A stretch of DNA of 64,000 bases from Adineta ricciae. Its lineage: Eukaryota > Rotifera > Eurotatoria > Adinetida > Adinetidae. The notes below the pieces were generated by a model. That model did not search any database and had not been told where the DNA came from. It worked only from the letters and a program-made list of their open reading frames with translations. This document shows positions 12,079 to 24,264 of this stretch, one piece after another. Every line of letters starts with the position of its first letter. Position 1 is the stretch's first letter. Location of the stretch: NCBI GenBank assembly GCA_905250025.1, contig CAJNOJ010000329.1, positions 1 to 64,000 on the forward strand, given 5' to 3'. The position numbers and the translations under genes were made by a program.

Positions 12079-14236
12079 ATGAATAAGTTTCTGACTATCG
12101 TGACATTCTCAGTACTCGTTATCGCGTTTGTATTCGGTCCGAGTACTGATGCTGCAGCTACAAGTGGCGGAAGTTCTATTAATCCTGGTATAAAACGGTA
12201 TGTTATTTCTCAATATTTTGCCATCGCGAATGTTCTTCTTGTTTCTCTTCTTTAGTATTTCTATGCAAAAGGTGAAATATCAATGTAGTAACAGCGCAAG
12301 TAGACATAAATGTCATGGTAATTCAACAATAGCAGGAATAAGAAGACAACGATCGGTTACACCAACAATAGCAAATGAAACGCTAGTAGATCAGTTTTGG
12401 GGAGTAAGTACTGAAAACTTCATTGAAATTTCGAAGAAGTTGCAAGATAAAATCCTAATGTACAGACATATTGGACTGGTTTGATAACAATTGGCACGCC
12501 ATGTCAGCCATTTTATGTTGATTTTGATACTGGATCAAGCGATTTATGGATACCAGGTGGTCAATGTGGACCTTCATGTGGTAAAATAAACAGTTTTTTT
12601 AAAAATTAATCAAACATTGAATACGCCGAATTTCAATTATACAGGTGGTAATCATACATTCAACTCAAATTTATCGTCAACATGCAGTGTAACAAAGAAC
12701 CCGTTTTATATTAGATATGGTGATGGCAGCAATGTAAACGGAACATGGGCAACTGATACAGTTAATGTAAGATAACAAAACGAAACCAGTTCAATCTGAA
12801 TAAGATTTTATTTTACTTCGGATTTCTTTCACGTAGATTGCTGGCATATCAGTTTCGAATCAAACATTTGCGATTGCTACTTCAGCTAATGGTATGAGCG
12901 GGGGCGCACGCGACGGGCTACTAGGTATGGGTTATCAAAGTATTACAAGCGGTGGTGAAGAGCCATTGATATGGGCAATGTATCGACTTGGTCAACTAAG
13001 TCTACCATTATTTGGCTTTTGGTTTGGCCCGTAAGTGTTTCACAAGTCGTTTTCTAAGCGTCATCTTTCTAAAATTAGAGTATCGACTGGTTCCGATACA
13101 GGTGAATTGATCTTAGGTGGCTATGACGCAACGAAGTATACCGGATGTTTTACGTATGCCACTGTTGCTGTGAAAGGTTTCTGGGAATTTGTTGCTGACA
13201 GTATTGGAGTCACTGTTGGATCGACGACAACGACAATAGCATCAGGAATCAACGCTATTTTAGATACTGGAACAACAGCTGCTATTCTGGGCCCAGCCAC
13301 TTATGTAAATGCAATCAATTCGCTTTTGGGTGCGACTTGGAATTCAACATTTGGATGGGTAAGAAGAGAAAATTGTATAAATACTTTCTATGTTGTCTCT
13401 TTTCTGCATTTGCAGTACACTGTTAATTGTCAAACGAAACCTTTGTCAGCATTTCCAAACATAACGATAATCATCAGCGGCGTTCCATTCACTCTCACGC
13501 CCTTGATGTATATTCAAATAGCAGGTGGTCCTTCGAACTACATATGTTACAGTGTTATATCAACAATAAGTCAAAATGATGCGAACTCAAATCCAATTTG
13601 GATTCTTGGCGACTTTTTCCTGAGACATTTTTATAGCGTGTTTGATATGCAAAACAATCGTATAGGATTGGCATTGTCAACATCGTATTCCATTGTTCAA
13701 ACACCGCCTAGTACTTTGTTTCAGTCAACTACAACACTTTTTCCTCCGTCATCAACAACAACTAATACAGGTAGCTGATGACAAAGTGAACGCAAACTTA
13801 CTTGTTTTTTTATTTGATTTCAGTTACGACTACTGTGGCGTTACCAGCACAGTGTTTCAATTACACCACAATCAATGATACAACACGTTTAACAACGGCT
13901 GGTGCAAATGGAGGCTGTGACTCAACTGTCTTCAGCAGTACTAGTACAAATGTTCCGACATTTGTTCGCTTTGTAAGTCCAGGTGGAACACGATTAGCTA
14001 CATCACCACCCAACTCAGCTCAAGGATTCGCGTGTGGAACATATGCAGCAGGCTGGACTAATGCAACTTACCCGTCTGTTGTCGGTCAAAGTGTCAGTGC
14101 ATTTGCATGTTTTGCTTATAATGGTAATCCATGCTTTGGTTCCGTTTATTGGAATGTAATAACAAATTGCAATGGGTACTATGTGCATGGATTATATTCA
14201 CCTGGGGCCTGTGCATACCGATACTGTACTCAATAA
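12079..14236 (+). CDS. pepsin-like aspartic protease with Cys-rich C-terminal (D8C-like) domain, copy 1
   Basis: Start ATG 12079 (MNKFLTIVTFSVLVIAFVFG) is a signal peptide. Introns with GT/AG lie at about 12198-12254, 12404-12467, 12581-12644, 12769-12837, 13032-13077, 13359-13415 and 13771-13823. The first catalytic motif is DFDTGSSDLW (about 12520-12555) and the flap motif is RYGDGS (about 12715). The second catalytic motif is ILDTGTTAAILG (about 13258-13290), and the usual late ILGDFFLRHFYSVFD is at about 13600. This is a complete A1 (pepsin) domain with both Asp residues. After a Ser/Thr-rich linker (TTTLFPPSSTTT) comes a domain of about 130 residues rich in Cys. It ends VITNCNGYYVHGLYSPGACAYRYCTQ-like and resembles the D8C domain of uromodulin-type proteins. 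The product is probably a secreted protease whose extra domain binds a partner or surface. The propeptide is short. Confidence 0.8.
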
Positions 14237-14701
14237 ATATAACCTTTAAGCTTTTCTTTAATTATTTAATCAAGAAATCAAATAGTTTTTATCTTTCGTT
14301 TGACTGATTATATGCTTTTTTGATGCATCATAAAGAATAAATAGCATATGTGAACTTTAAGGAAGAGAAGGGTGTCGGTTTGAGGGTGAAGATGTGTATT
14401 GTCTGTTGATCGTCATGTCCTGATTTTCTTTTTCTATGCCTTTTTTTTTATACACAACGGTGTTTTTCCTTTTAGTTTTGTCTTTGTTTAATACCAACAA
14501 ACATGCTCATCGCATTTCCTTACATTATTGCAGGACACCATACGTTTGATTTTTCATGCGGAAGTTTCCCGACACCCTCGCATTGATTAACAGATAATAA
14601 TGTTATTTTAAGATTGCTCATTATTATTTAGCATACAGACAAAACAATAGCTCTTTTTCGTAAACTGAAGGTTTATTTTACTAAAATAAAAAATTAAAAT
14701 G
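14237..14701. other. convergent 3' intergenic region
   Basis: Sits between two convergent genes. AATAAA-like signals lie just after the protease stop (ctcaataaatataac, 14230). The corresponding copy-2 region carries about 80 bp of extra or replaced sequence (22579-22690). No gene is seen. Confidence 0.5.
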
Positions 14702-15028
14702 CTAATATGTATATTCCGGATATGATACTATATCATCATAATCGTCATATATATCACCAAAAGTTGTTGTAGTAGCACGTTTTGGCGCACAACAAATGAC
14801 TGGATATAAAGGACTACAACAGAATGGATAACAACACCCAGAAAACTGTCCAAAAGGCATCATTCCACTAAAACTGAAGGATCTGCTAAATGGAGAACCG
14901 AGGTAACTTGAAGACGAAAATGCCGAAGGCATAAGTCCAGACGAAAACATTTGAATAGTAGTATTGCGATGTGTAACAGTAGACGAGTACGATTGAAATT
15001 GGTTTGTCAAGTAATGATGATATGGCAC
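14702..15028 (-). CDS. small Tyr/Ser/Cys-rich protein, copy 1
   Basis: 108-aa ORF beginning MPYHHYLTNQFQ. It has a Ser/Phe-rich middle (SFSFSGMMPFGQF), a cluster of Cys pairs (GCCYPFCCSPLY, VICCAP) and an acidic Tyr-rich tail ending YDDYDD...YPEYTY. It has no recognisable domain. The duplicate at 22995-23318 keeps the frame, with only about three amino-acid changes and several silent ones, which supports it being coding. A purine microsatellite (ag repeat, about 15040-15060) lies just upstream. An upstream exon is possible, because there is no clear signal peptide on this ORF. Confidence 0.5.
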   Translation of the reverse strand: MPYHHYLTNQFQSYSSTVTHRNTTIQMFSSGLMPSAFSSSSYLGSPFSRSFSFSGMMPFGQFSGCCYPFCCSPLYPVICCAPKRATTTTFGDIYDDYDDIVSYPEYTY

Positions 15029-15841
15029 GTATATATAGATAGGAAGAGAGAGAGAGAGTGAACAAGAAAATTGATTGTGATAAAGACAAACAAGCAGTTA
15101 TTATTTTGATATTGTATACGATATATATGAAAATAGATATTAATTTTGTTATAGGTGAGACATTCGTAAATATTTATTTCAGACAATATTCTTTAATTAA
15201 GTAATTAAATGTATGATATGAGTGTTTATCAACAAATAATTTGTTTTTTTTCTATTAATTTCGTTTCGGCATAATTTCATACACGTTGTTTATTTATATA
15301 TTCATTCTGCTGGTACATTTCTCGAAGTGTAAAATTCATAATTAGAAAAACAAACTAACTTCTACGGAAACATTTCTTGAGTATAAACATGTTTGGGACG
15401 CGGTTGAGGACGCGAAGAAGGCAGCGTCAAGAAAAGCATGTCATGAGTTTTCTTTGGAAGTTATCGCTGTAATATATTTAGATAGTTGTACCGTTGAATA
15501 GTTGAATTCAACTGTCAATTTTGACACTACTGCCTCACTCACAAGAATGGACTTCTCTTGCACGTAACGGGCCGAAAAAAAAAACTACGTCCATATTCTT
15601 TTATCCTGAGAGTAATCAGTTACAGTTCGACGTCATTATGCAGCATAAGTGAAGTATATCATTCTTGTTCAAAACATAATATTTACTACTATGTACGTAT
15701 TTTCGAATTATAAACACTACAAAACAATAAAATAAGTAAAACATGATCATCAAACGAAATATTATCTATCAGTGATATTAAACCTATTTTAAACTATTCC
15801 GTACGCAAAATATAAGTCATGTTTTCATGACCATACCTCCA
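15029..15841. other. intergenic, conserved between the duplicates
   Basis: AT-rich DNA between divergent genes. It aligns with 23340-24115 with small indels (for example an extra ~30 bp near 15640 in copy 1). No ORF of note. Confidence 0.5.
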
Positions 15842-15950
15842 TGACGTCAATAGAAATCGTTCGACATAAATACCTCTTATACGCATCATTACTCTGTCGT
15901 CATCTATTATTCTCTTTTACGCATCCAACTATTTCGTTCTACCTATAAAA
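15842..15950 (+). promoter_or_regulatory. promoter of the 154-aa secreted protein: CRE-like palindrome plus TATA box
   Basis: A perfect TGACGTCA palindrome (the core bound by CREB/ATF-type bZIP factors) lies at 15842-15849. A TATAAAA lies at 15944-15950, 41 bp before the ATG. The block between them is almost unchanged in copy 2 (24116-24224), while flanking DNA has drifted more. Function is inferred from motif and position. Confidence 0.5.
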
Positions 15951-15990
15951 CCGGGCAAACTCTACCAAAACCTCATTCATACAATCCAAC

Positions 15991-16455
15991 ATGTACAAAA
16001 CAATCTTATTAATCACAATTTTATCTTTTGCATTGATCAATGCAGCTACAATTGAACGAGTTGATATAGAAACAGGTGAACTGACATTGAGCGAAGAACA
16101 ATATCGAGGATTGACTGAATGTGATCAAAATGTGCTCGAAGTTCAACTTAAAGATAAACATCAATATACTGCTGTCAAGTTAATTCCGTATGATATTATC
16201 GTCAAACCACCGACTGACTGCTGGTGGCGTTATCGATTATTCATGGCATTAAATTACCAGAAGTTCAAAGATTGGGCAAACAGATATTGTCGCAGTTACA
16301 TTGGTTGTTGGTGTTGTCCGAGCAATGGTTTATGTGTAACATTCGTTGTGAAACCAGATTTCTGGCATTGTTTTGTTCTGAATATTCCAATATTCAAAGA
16401 AAAGATCCCTCGAATACCTGTGTTTGAAGCTGAACTTGACGTAACTGTTCAATGA
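15991..16455 (+). CDS. 154-aa secreted protein of unknown function, copy 1
   Basis: Single-exon ORF. Residues 1-18 (MYKTILLITILSFALINA) are a clear signal peptide. The mature part is about 136 residues with a Trp/Cys-rich core: DCWWRYRLF, then YCRSYIGCWCCPSNGLC. I see no catalytic motif and do not recognise the family. The start is fixed by the signal peptide and the TATA box 41 bp upstream, and AATAAA signals follow at about 16480. The duplicate at 24265-24729 differs at only two residues (Thr to Ser, Val to Ile). This strong conservation between copies, with a conserved promoter, suggests selection on a small secreted effector or structural protein. Confidence 0.75.
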   Translation: MYKTILLITILSFALINAATIERVDIETGELTLSEEQYRGLTECDQNVLEVQLKDKHQYTAVKLIPYDIIVKPPTDCWWRYRLFMALNYQKFKDWANRYCRSYIGCWCCPSNGLCVTFVVKPDFWHCFVLNIPIFKEKIPRIPVFEAELDVTVQ

Positions 16456-16707
16456 ACTATTTTTCTCTGTTAACCTTGAATAAAAATAAATATTTATCTT
16501 CATCTGTTTCATGTCGAAAAATGTCATGTTTTCTAACGATTCTATAAAATATCACAACTAATAATTGTCATTTGGTTACATACAATTTTTCAAAATAAAT
16601 ACTATTTTAACCATTATTTTCCTTTCTTGAACAATAAATCACCAAGTAATTCATTGATACATCAATGAAGTCTATGCTGATCCAGTGATGTCTTTTTTTT
16701 TCTAGTA

Positions 16708-19700
16708 GTGCAATTGACTTCAAGTCGGCGTAGTAGACACACACTATCCAACCTCGAGTTTCTAGTTAGTCATCAATCAAATTCAATTTATCATGATTGT
16801 TATCTTGTTCGAAAAGAGAATCTCAAACCGATCACCCCTGATGGAGACGAAGGGGGTGATTATATGCGTTTTTGTATTCGAATGCCCGAAAAACAAAGAT
16901 TCACGGAAAAAGCAGCATAATGTTCTCTTCGCAGTGAACGTAAAATTACATTTGAAGCGTTGTACAGATCAAGTATGACAGAGCTTCTCTTCGAGATTAT
17001 ATCTGTAAGTAGTTTATTCTTCAGATTGAACTATTCAATGGTTATTGGAGGAGAATATTCCCTTTGATTTGATCGATACATTCCATCAATATGTTCTTGA
17101 TCGAAGAGCTCAAAGAAACATATCGATGTCTAAGGATCCAATGCTCATATGTGTTTGTAGTTCTGAGAAAATACTTGGTCGATATTGTGAGTATAAATCA
17201 CTAGAAAACAAATACATTCGTACCGATAAATTCGCGGATTAAGTTTTTCTGATTGGCGAAAGACGTAAAAAGTAGAATTTGTAAATCGTCCCATGTCGTG
17301 TTATTATCTACTTCCCCCGTGCCTTGATAGTCTAAATAAGAAACAGTGTCTCGATTGGCGCGATATTTGCGATGGTGAAATTGATTGCTTAGACGGCAGC
17401 GATGAGCAATTGAAATTAGGTCAACAGCTATGTTATCAAACTCTGTCTATGGATTGTGAACCCGGTTACGTTGATGACGAACATTTACCTTGTGCTGACT
17501 TAATCCGTCTCTACGTTAGATTAAGGAAGGAAATTTCGGATCAGCAGCCGTTTGATATAAAACATGAACTACCGAGAAAATGTAAAACTACAGATAAATT
17601 GATTCCGATCTATAAATACTCACATTTCTTTTCGCCATTTGTAAATGCGTATTTAACTCATGAATCAATCCAAGAACTCATTGATACAGCTATAATTGAT
17701 CCAATTACATTCTTGTTGTCTCCTGATGTATTTTGCGTGAGCAATCAAACTAGTCAATGTTCAACAAAGAGGGATGCTTTCCGACACTGGTCCATCCCAT
17801 TCGATGGTTTATTCGGAATAAAATTAAAAACGAACTTGTGTGAAGAACATCCTCAAAATATTTATTAATGCCTAAATTTAACTCAGTGTATTTCAAAATA
17901 TTGACTGTGAGATGGCTATTTAGACTGTCTAGATGGGTCAGATGAAAACGTCCAAATCAATGATAATGATGTGTTTCTACACGATTGATATCAGTGTAAA
18001 ACTATTCCAGGAAAGATTATGCTACATTTGATTGGTGAGTACCAACATCTTGAGCAGATAGATTTGAATTAGTTACGTTTCGGAGTTATAGGTAATGGAC
18101 AAGTGGACTTTGCTGATGGTTCAGGTGAGGAGTACCAACAGGTTAATTGGAAATCCATCACATGCGAAGAAGCAAATGATGCAGGTTGTCAACTTCTTTG
18201 ACAAGCTTACGACATGACTTTAGTTAATAATGAATTCACATTCAAATATCAAGATCTTTGTAATTCTTTCTGGGGCGTGCTATATGGCATCGATGAAATG
18301 TCCACCGAGCTGGAGCCAATATGATCGAAATGATACAGCATTATGGAATGGCAATTGTATTCCCCCGCGTAGTATTTGTGATGATGAATGGAATGCTATC
18401 GATGGGTGTGTCAAAATGTCACAACATGGAATTTGATCAATATTAAAATGAAGCATCATTTACTTGCAGATGGAAAAGTTGAATTTTTAGGAGGTCAAGA
18501 TGAGAATCAAATCGGTGAACACTTCCGTTGTTTAAATGGTACTTGTATAAACCAACAATTGCTCCCGATAGAAGTTGTTGCTATTGCCACATTTAAGTGA
18601 CGGAATTTCACACTGTTCGGCCGGCGAAGATGAGTCCAGTGGATACTGTCGACATCCCGTGAATCTACTAACCAAACGCTATTGCAAACTAGGAATATTT
18701 GATTGTGCATTATATCTAGGATCAAATGCTACTTTTCACGATCCAGCCTGTTCAAAAAAAAAAGTACTCGCTGCAATAAACTTAAAGAATGCTCTCGATA
18801 TGGCTCCGATGAACAAACATGTCATGCTCCAGTAACTTCGAAAGATAAATATTCGACGAAGGCTAAGAAAACTGTTGTTAAAATTATGAAGTCCCACAAC
18901 GAAGACTATGATTATACAATTGATGATCATTTTGTCTGGGCTTGTGATCGTGGGATACCAATCAAAGTAATAACATCCAGAACACTACGATTTGTTTGTC
19001 TATGTCCATCAAGCTCTTACGGTAGCAATTGTCAATATCAATCTCACCGTGTAAGCGTTATCTATACAATCGAAATGGCACTCAATCCGGCAGTAGAGAA
19101 TTTTGATTAGTATAAGAGTCGTAACGTCTCTTCAATATCAACATAAAATAATTGGCCATATGAAACTATCATTCGATCGGACAACATTACCGTTAAAAAC
19201 AAAACAACGATTTCGTCGTCACTATTGGTCAAAATCTAGTTAAGCTATACAGTGTACATCGTTATCCAACCAAATATCCATTTCTACCAACTTTTCGTCT
19301 CGTTGTCATACTAAATCCAAAACGTTCGAAATCATGTTCGAATTCAATGATAAATTCTTGTGGAATTCACAGTCAAAACTGTCGCGTCATTGACAGTGCA
19401 ACGTTTTATAATAGAATCGATCAATATAAAGATTTTCTGTATATTTCTCCGATTAATCGGTATGGCCATTCGTGCTCTTTTCTTCATTCTTCATATCTTT
19501 CGTCAAGCGAATCATGTTTAAATAATGGAATTAGGTATTTCGTGTCAGTCGATGATTATGACGATGCTTTTATAGATTATATTTGCTGGTGTTCGACGAA
19601 CTTTTTCGGAAACAGGTGAATTGAATCGAATAAGTCGAAAAGAACTAATGGACATGTCGCTTTTTCTATTTGTAATAGGTGTGAATCTAAAACAAGACCG

Positions 19701-19869
19701 ATGCGAACATTCTCACCCTCTTCTTCAGCAATAGCAATGATGTTGCATATGAACTATCGAAATATGTATTCAAATGAATTAGTTATCTCCAACAAATACG
19801 TTGTGGCTATGCTCAATGCAACAACTAGTTCGCCATATCATTATGGTGATCATTTAAATGTAGGCAAAG
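16708..19869 (+). pseudogene. LDLRA/EGF receptor-type gene, copy 1, truncated and with stops
   Basis: Plus-strand fragments encode LDL-receptor class A modules (CLDWRDICDGEIDCLDGSDE near 17340-17410; DGYLDCLDGSDEN near 17912-17945; FRCLNGTC near 18525). EGF-like ends follow (FVCLCPSSSYGSNCQ near 18990-19035; ICWCSTNFFGN near 19580). The longest piece is 17293-17868 (191 aa). Its TAA stop is CAA in copy 2, and two further in-frame stops just after (tga, tga at about 17900-17913) are sense codons there. The 7TM region present downstream of copy 2 is absent, because the copy ends at the n at 19870. Ancestrally this was a secreted-domain plus 7TM receptor. This copy cannot make it. Confidence 0.7.
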
Positions 19870-19870
19870 N

Positions 19871-20400
19871 TTTCAGCTTTTGATCATCATTATTCTTTGA
19901 TGAATTGAGAAAATGACACTGTATAGATATCGTGTTCATCTAATTGATTTTCTATCTATGCGGAACTGTTCACTCGTTATTCTGATTCTATTGAATGTTT
20001 GCGTTCACAAATGTCAATTCCATATGGATCATACCTCGTTTTCATCAGGTATGTTCAAATGAATTGGTATCCAATCATGAGGTTAGTTATATTTATGAAG
20101 AGAATATTTCGATTGGATAAGACAATTCGAACGATTTTCGATATTCCGCTAGTTCGTAATTTCAGTCACTTATGGCATTACTATGTCGGTTTGCTCAGAA
20201 AACAGTCAAGAGTGCACGTGTACGATTGCTGACAAATTATTTTGTTAATCTTGAAAATGAACTTTTATCTAAAAAATCTCTTATGGAACGAATTGAACAA
20301 TTAAATAAAATTTATAGTGTCTGTGATTGTCACGTTTTGCTTTGTTTAAATGTCATCCCTATTGTGTATACAGAATAGTGTAATGATACACATTCCATAG
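19871..20400 (+). pseudogene. 3' remnant of the 'SIPYGS' membrane-protein pseudogene, copy 2
   Basis: Duplicate of 10874-11390. MSIPYGSYLVFIRYVQMNWY-like and a Cys-rich tail are still readable in pieces. In-frame stops and frame changes remain. The next 650 bp to the protease start show no gene, as in copy 1. Confidence 0.4.
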
Positions 20401-21077
20401 CATACATCTCACCAAACGGAACTCACCAGAGAATAATCTAATTAGAAATTATGGCGGAAAACGAAATGATATTGATACGTTGCGGGAGAAGGTATGCGAT
20501 TGACAATGAATGCGCAATCTAAGGAAATATTCCGTCGATTACGTGAAATAAAGATCGCATGTACAGAGAATAAAATGGTTTGGGTGAGCGACGATTCGAA
20601 TATAAGTCCGTGCATAGTCTTTGTAGGGCTTTTTTGCGAGTTTACGAAAAATTGAACGTTGTGACAAATTGAGACTTGCCATCATCTAGCGCACATCAGG
20701 TACAACTTTCAAAGCATATAATTTTGCTTCAATGATACAGAGTGATGCAGATCAATTTTTTCTTCACATTTACTATTAAATAATTTTCAGTTATCAAAAT
20801 GCAATTATGAAAACGTCCATTTCCTTTCGTTTTCTGAATCATGCTGCTGAGTATAAATAATTTTAAGGAAGTAACCAGCCACCCATAAAAGTGCAAGAAC
20901 GTCAACGATGAGTAATAACGACAAAAATAAGGGCGTCAACTAAAGGAAAATGTAACAATTAATTAAAAAGTGATGGGAAAAAAGCTCACCACCCTTGATT
21001 ACGTATCACTATATATACTCACGTCAATTCATTCATTTTTTGTTGTTCATTGATTATCGTCATTGGTTTTGAGCAAC

Positions 21078-22455
21078 ATGAATAAGTTTCTGACTATCGT
21101 GACATTCTCAGTACTCGTTATCGCGTTTGTATTCGGTCCGAGTACTGATGCTGCAGCTACAAGTGGCGGAAGTTCTATTAGTCCTGGTATAAAACGGTAT
21201 GTTGTTTCTCAATATTTTGCCANCACTGACGGGCTACTAGGTATGGGATATCAAAGTATTACAAGCGGTGGTGAAGAGCCATTGATATGGGCAATGTATC
21301 GACTTGGTCAACTAAGTCTACCATTATTTGGCTTTTGGTTTGGCCCGTAAGTGTTTCACAAGTTGTTTTCTAAGCGTCATCTTTCTAAAATTAGAGTATC
21401 GACTGGTTCCGATACAGGTGAATTGATCTTAGGTGGCTATGACACAACGAAGTACACCGGGTGTTTTACGTATGCCACTGTTGCTGTGAAAGGTTTTTGG
21501 GAATTTGTTGCTGACAGTATTGGAGTCACTGTTGGATCGACGACAACGACAATAGCATCAGCAATCAACGCTATTTTAGATACTGGAACAACAGCTGCTA
21601 TTCTGGGCCCAGCGATCTATGTAAATGCAATCAATTCGATTTTGGGTGCGACTTGGAATTCAACATTTGGATGGGTAAGAACAGAAAATTGTATAAATAC
21701 TTTCTATGTTGTCTCTTTTCTGCATTTGCAGTACACTGTTAATTGTCAAACGAAACCTTTGTCAGCATTTCCTAACATAACGATAATTATCAGCGGCGTT
21801 CCATTCACTCTCACGCCCTTGATGTATATTCAAATAGCAGGTGGCCCTTCGAACTACATATGTTACAGTGTTATATCAACAATAAGCCAAAATGATGCGA
21901 ACTCAAATCCAATTTGGATTCTTGGCGACTTTTTCCTGAGACGTTTTTATAGCGTGTTTGATATGCAAAACAATCGTATAGGATTGGCATTGTCAACTTC
22001 ATATTCCACTATTCAAACACCGCCTAGTACTTTGTTTCAGTCAACTACAACACTTTTTCCTCCGTCATCAACAACAACTAATACAGGTAGCTGATGGCAA
22101 AGTGAACGCAAACTTACTTGTTTTTTATTTGATTTCAGTTACGACTACTGTGGCATTACCAGCACAGTGTTTCAATTATACCACAATCAATGATACAACA
22201 CGTTTAACAACAGCTGGTGCAAATGGAGTCTGTGACTCAACTGTCTTCAGCAGTACTAGTACAAATGTTCCGACATTTGTTCGCTTTGTAAGTCCAGGTG
22301 GAACACGATGAGCTACATCACCACGCAACTCAGCTCAAGGATTCGCGTGTGGAACATATGCAGCAGGCTGGAATGTAATAACAAATTGCAATGGGTACTA
22401 TGTGCACGGATTATATGCACCTGGAGCCTGTGCGTACCGATACTGTACTCAATAA
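21078..22455 (+). pseudogene. pepsin-like protease, copy 2, broken
   Basis: It keeps the signal peptide exon (from ATG 21078) but lacks the region holding the first catalytic Asp (DTGSS), the flap and most of the N-lobe. The sequence jumps at the n (21223) from intron 1 to the equivalent of about 12913. The C-lobe with ILDTGTT is intact (21351-22094). The C-terminal domain has a TGA where copy 1 has TTA (GGTR then stop at 22309-22311) and a deletion of about 100 bp after GCAGGCTGG (about 22370). The N-lobe loss could be an assembly artefact. The stop and the second deletion are independent evidence of decay. Confidence 0.75.
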
Positions 22456-22994
22456 ATATAACATTTAAACTTTTCTTTAATTATTTAATCAAGAAATCAA
22501 TTTGTTTTTATCTTTCGTTCGACAGATTATATGCTTTTTTGATACATCATAAAGAATAAATAGCACATGTGAACTTTAAGAACGCGAACACTGCAAATAA
22601 AAACTCATTAAGTCGAACTGGTTTCTACTGGAGGACGTTGTCTCTTTCAAGTATCACCGAAACACTGTCAAGGGTGTGAGGGTGAAGGTGTGCATCGTCT
22701 GTTGATCGTCATGTCCTGATTTGCTTTTTCTATGTCTTTGTTATACACAACGGTGTTTTTCCTTTTACGTTTGTCTTTGTTTAATACCAACAAACATGGT
22801 CATCGCATTTCTTTACATTATTGCAGGACACAATACGTTTGATTTTTCATGCGGAAGCTTTCCGATATACTCGCATTGTTTAATAGATAATAATGTTATT
22901 TTAAGATTGCTCATTATTATTTAGCATACAGACAAAACATTAGTTTTTTTTTGTAAACTAAAGATTTATTTTACTAAAATAAAAAATAAAAATG
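22456..22994. other. convergent 3' intergenic region, copy 2
   Basis: Equivalent of 14237-14701 with a local replacement at 22579-22690. No gene seen. Confidence 0.5.
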
Positions 22995-23318
22995 CTAGTA
23001 TGTATACTCTGGATATGGTACTATATCATCATAATCGTCATATATATCACCAAAAGTTGTTGTAGTAGCACGTTTTGGTGCACAACAAATGACTGGATAT
23101 AAAGGACTACAACAGAATGGATAACAACATCCAGAAAACTGTCCAAAAGGCATCATTCCACTAAAACTGAAAGATCTACTAAATGGAGAACCGAAATAAC
23201 TTGAAGACGAAAATGCCGAAGGCGTAAGTCCAGACGAAAACATTTGAATAGTAGTATTGCGATGTGTAACAGTAGACGAGTACGATTGAAATTGATTTGT
23301 CAAGTAATGATGATATGG
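22995..23318 (-). CDS. small Tyr/Ser/Cys-rich protein, copy 2
   Basis: Duplicate of 14702-15028 with the frame preserved. Differences are Met to Thr in 'GL(M/T)PSAF', Leu to Phe in 'SY(L/F)G' and Ser to Pro near the tail. In this copy the ORF is open upstream to 23390, adding a hydrophobic leader (MFVFITINFLVRSLSLFLSI) that could act as a signal peptide. In copy 1 that leader is out of frame across the ag microsatellite. Which start is used is undecided. Function unknown. Confidence 0.45.
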   Translation of the reverse strand, partial: PYHHYLTNQFQSYSSTVTHRNTTIQMFSSGLTPSAFSSSSYFGSPFSRSFSFSGMMPFGQFSGCCYPFCCSPLYPVICCAPKRATTTTFGDIYDDYDDIVPYPEYTY

Positions 23319-23390
23319 CACGTACGTATATATAGATAGGAAGAGAGAGAGAGAACGAACAAGAAAATTGATTGTGATAAAGACAAACAA

Positions 23391-24115
23391 GCAGTTATTA
23401 TTTTGATATCATATACGATATATATGAAAATAGATATTAATTTTATTATAGGTGAGACATTCGTAAATATTTATTTCAGACAATATTCTTTAATTAAGTA
23501 ATTAAATGTATGATATGAGTGTTTATCAACAAATAATTTGTTTTTTTTTCTATTAATTTCGTTTCGGCATCATTTCATACACGTTGTTTATTTATATATT
23601 CATTCTGCTGGTACATTTTTCGAAGTGTAAAATTCATAATTAGAAAAACAAACTAACTTCTACGGAAAAATTTCTTGAGTATAAACATGTTTGGGACGCG
23701 GTTGAGAACGCAAAGAAGGCAACGTCAAGAAAAGCATGTCATGAGTTTTCTTTGGGAGTTATCGCTGTAATATATGTAGATAGTTGTACCGTTGAATAGT
23801 TGAATTCAACTGTTAATTTTGACACTACTGCCTCACTCTCAAGAATGGGCTGCTCTTGCACGTAACGAGTCGAAAAAAATTAACTACGTCCATATTCTTT
23901 CATCCTGAGAGTAATTAGTTACAGTTCGACGTCATTTCTGTTCAAAAGCATAATATTTACTATTATGTGCGTATTTTCGAATTATAAACAGTACAGAACA
24001 GCAAAATAAGCAAAACATGATCACCAACCGAAATATTATCTATCAATTATATTAAACCTATTTTAAACTATTCCGTACACAAAATATAAGTCATGTTTTC
24101 ATGACCATACCTTCA
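23391..24115. other. intergenic, copy 2 equivalent of 15090-15841
   Basis: AT-rich, with no ORF of note and small indels against copy 1. Confidence 0.5.
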
Positions 24116-24224
24116 TGACGTCAATAGAAATCGTTCGACATAAATACCTCTTATACGCATCATTACTCTGTCGTCATCTATTATTCTCTTTTACGCATCC
24201 AACTATTTCGTTCTACCTATAAAA
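24116..24224 (+). promoter_or_regulatory. CRE-like palindrome and TATA box, copy 2
   Basis: TGACGTCA at 24116-24123 and TATAAAA at 24218-24224, with spacing to the ATG (24265) the same as in copy 1. Confidence 0.5.
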
Positions 24225-24264
24225 CCGGGCAAACTCTACCAAAACCTCATTCATACAATCCAAC

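Larger units (their letters stand above)
10874..19869. repeat. tandem segmental duplication, copy 1 (about 9 kb)
   Basis: Sequence from tttcagcttttgatcatc at 10874 onward is repeated from 19871 with a few percent mismatch over several kilobases (offset 8997 at the left end). The unit carries a pseudogene tail, the pepsin-like protease, the small minus-strand ORF, the 154-aa secreted protein and the LDLRA/EGF gene. Copy 1 ends in the middle of the LDLRA/EGF gene at a single n (19870), where copy 2 begins. Divergence of this size is also what two bdelloid haplotypes could show, so an assembly join is possible. Confidence 0.8.
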
